Shown here piece after piece: positions 42,767 through 42,855 of a stretch of 42,855 nucleotides of DNA. The stretch is from Gammaproteobacteria bacterium 54_18_T64 (GTDB lineage Bacteria > Pseudomonadota > Gammaproteobacteria > Pseudomonadales > Porticoccaceae). Position 1 is the stretch's first letter. Every line of letters starts with the position of its first letter. A program made the translations under genes and the position numbers. The DNA lies in contig MAAU01000056.1 in the NCBI GenBank assembly GCA_002162825.1, forward strand, positions 1-42,855. Direction: 5' to 3'. The notes beneath the pieces were generated by a model that worked only from the letters and a program-made list of their open reading frames with translations, had not been told where the DNA came from and made no database searches.

Positions 42767-42855
42767 CTCAACGGGAAGCCGGGAAGCGAGCCATTATTTG
42801 AAAGTGTTTAGTTGAAGTGACTAGGCAAAAAAACTGAAGAAAATGGTTGATTTAA

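Overview
The window looks like chromosomal DNA of a marine-type gammaproteobacterium related to Pseudomonas and Cellvibrio/Spongiibacter lineages. This is inferred from protein character and gene order only. Two blocks recall Pseudomonas chromosomes: dsbA - cytochrome c4 - engB / polA - thrB - znuA / zur-znuC-znuB, and hemJ - argC - DUF6776 - bactofilin - erpA - anmK - M23 peptidase - tyrS followed by an rRNA promoter. I see no transposase, integrase, phage gene, CRISPR array, tRNA or rRNA gene. No gene-free stretch exceeds 300 bases; the longest are the polA-engB gap (274 b) and the gap before fimT (255 b).

Layout. (1) 1-4409, minus strand: a lipid/acyl-CoA operon running histidine phosphatase, ACAD10/11-type acyl-CoA dehydrogenase, APH-fold kinase, then two tandem paralogous quinone oxidoreductases, the last cut by the window edge. 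(2) 4617-10432, plus: a TonB-dependent receptor, a solitary ABC-type substrate-binding protein and a BarA-like hybrid kinase (H-REC-HPt), which look like one envelope-spanning sensor. (3) 10429-12802, minus: serC-serA for serine synthesis. (4) 13043-13375: a small ASCH-domain protein. (5) 13631-17532: a type IV pilus minor pilin/pilin cluster (fimT, pilW, pilX, pilV, pilE) without pilY1. (6) 17641-24032: dsbA, cytochrome c4, engB, a candidate sRNA, polA, thrB. (7) 24043-27118: zinc uptake genes znuA / zur-znuC-znuB around a Zur-box-like site. (8) 27142-32994, minus: hemL, a MATE exporter, and an ammonium transporter fused to PAS-GGDEF-EAL. (9) 33081-42664: hemJ, a CLC channel, argC, DUF6776, bactofilin, erpA, a DsrE-like protein, anmK, an M23 peptidase and tyrS. 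The window ends at a strong rRNA-type promoter.

Most interesting points: an sRNA candidate between polA and engB with an AlgU/RpoE-like promoter, a C-rich loop and an intrinsic terminator, in the place of Pseudomonas ErsA and enterobacterial Spot 42; the one-piece ammonium sensor with apparently intact GGDEF and EAL motifs; the receptor/binding-protein/hybrid-kinase trio; and the kinase plus acyl-CoA dehydrogenase pair, which resembles the 4-hydroxyacyl-CoA degradation enzymes.
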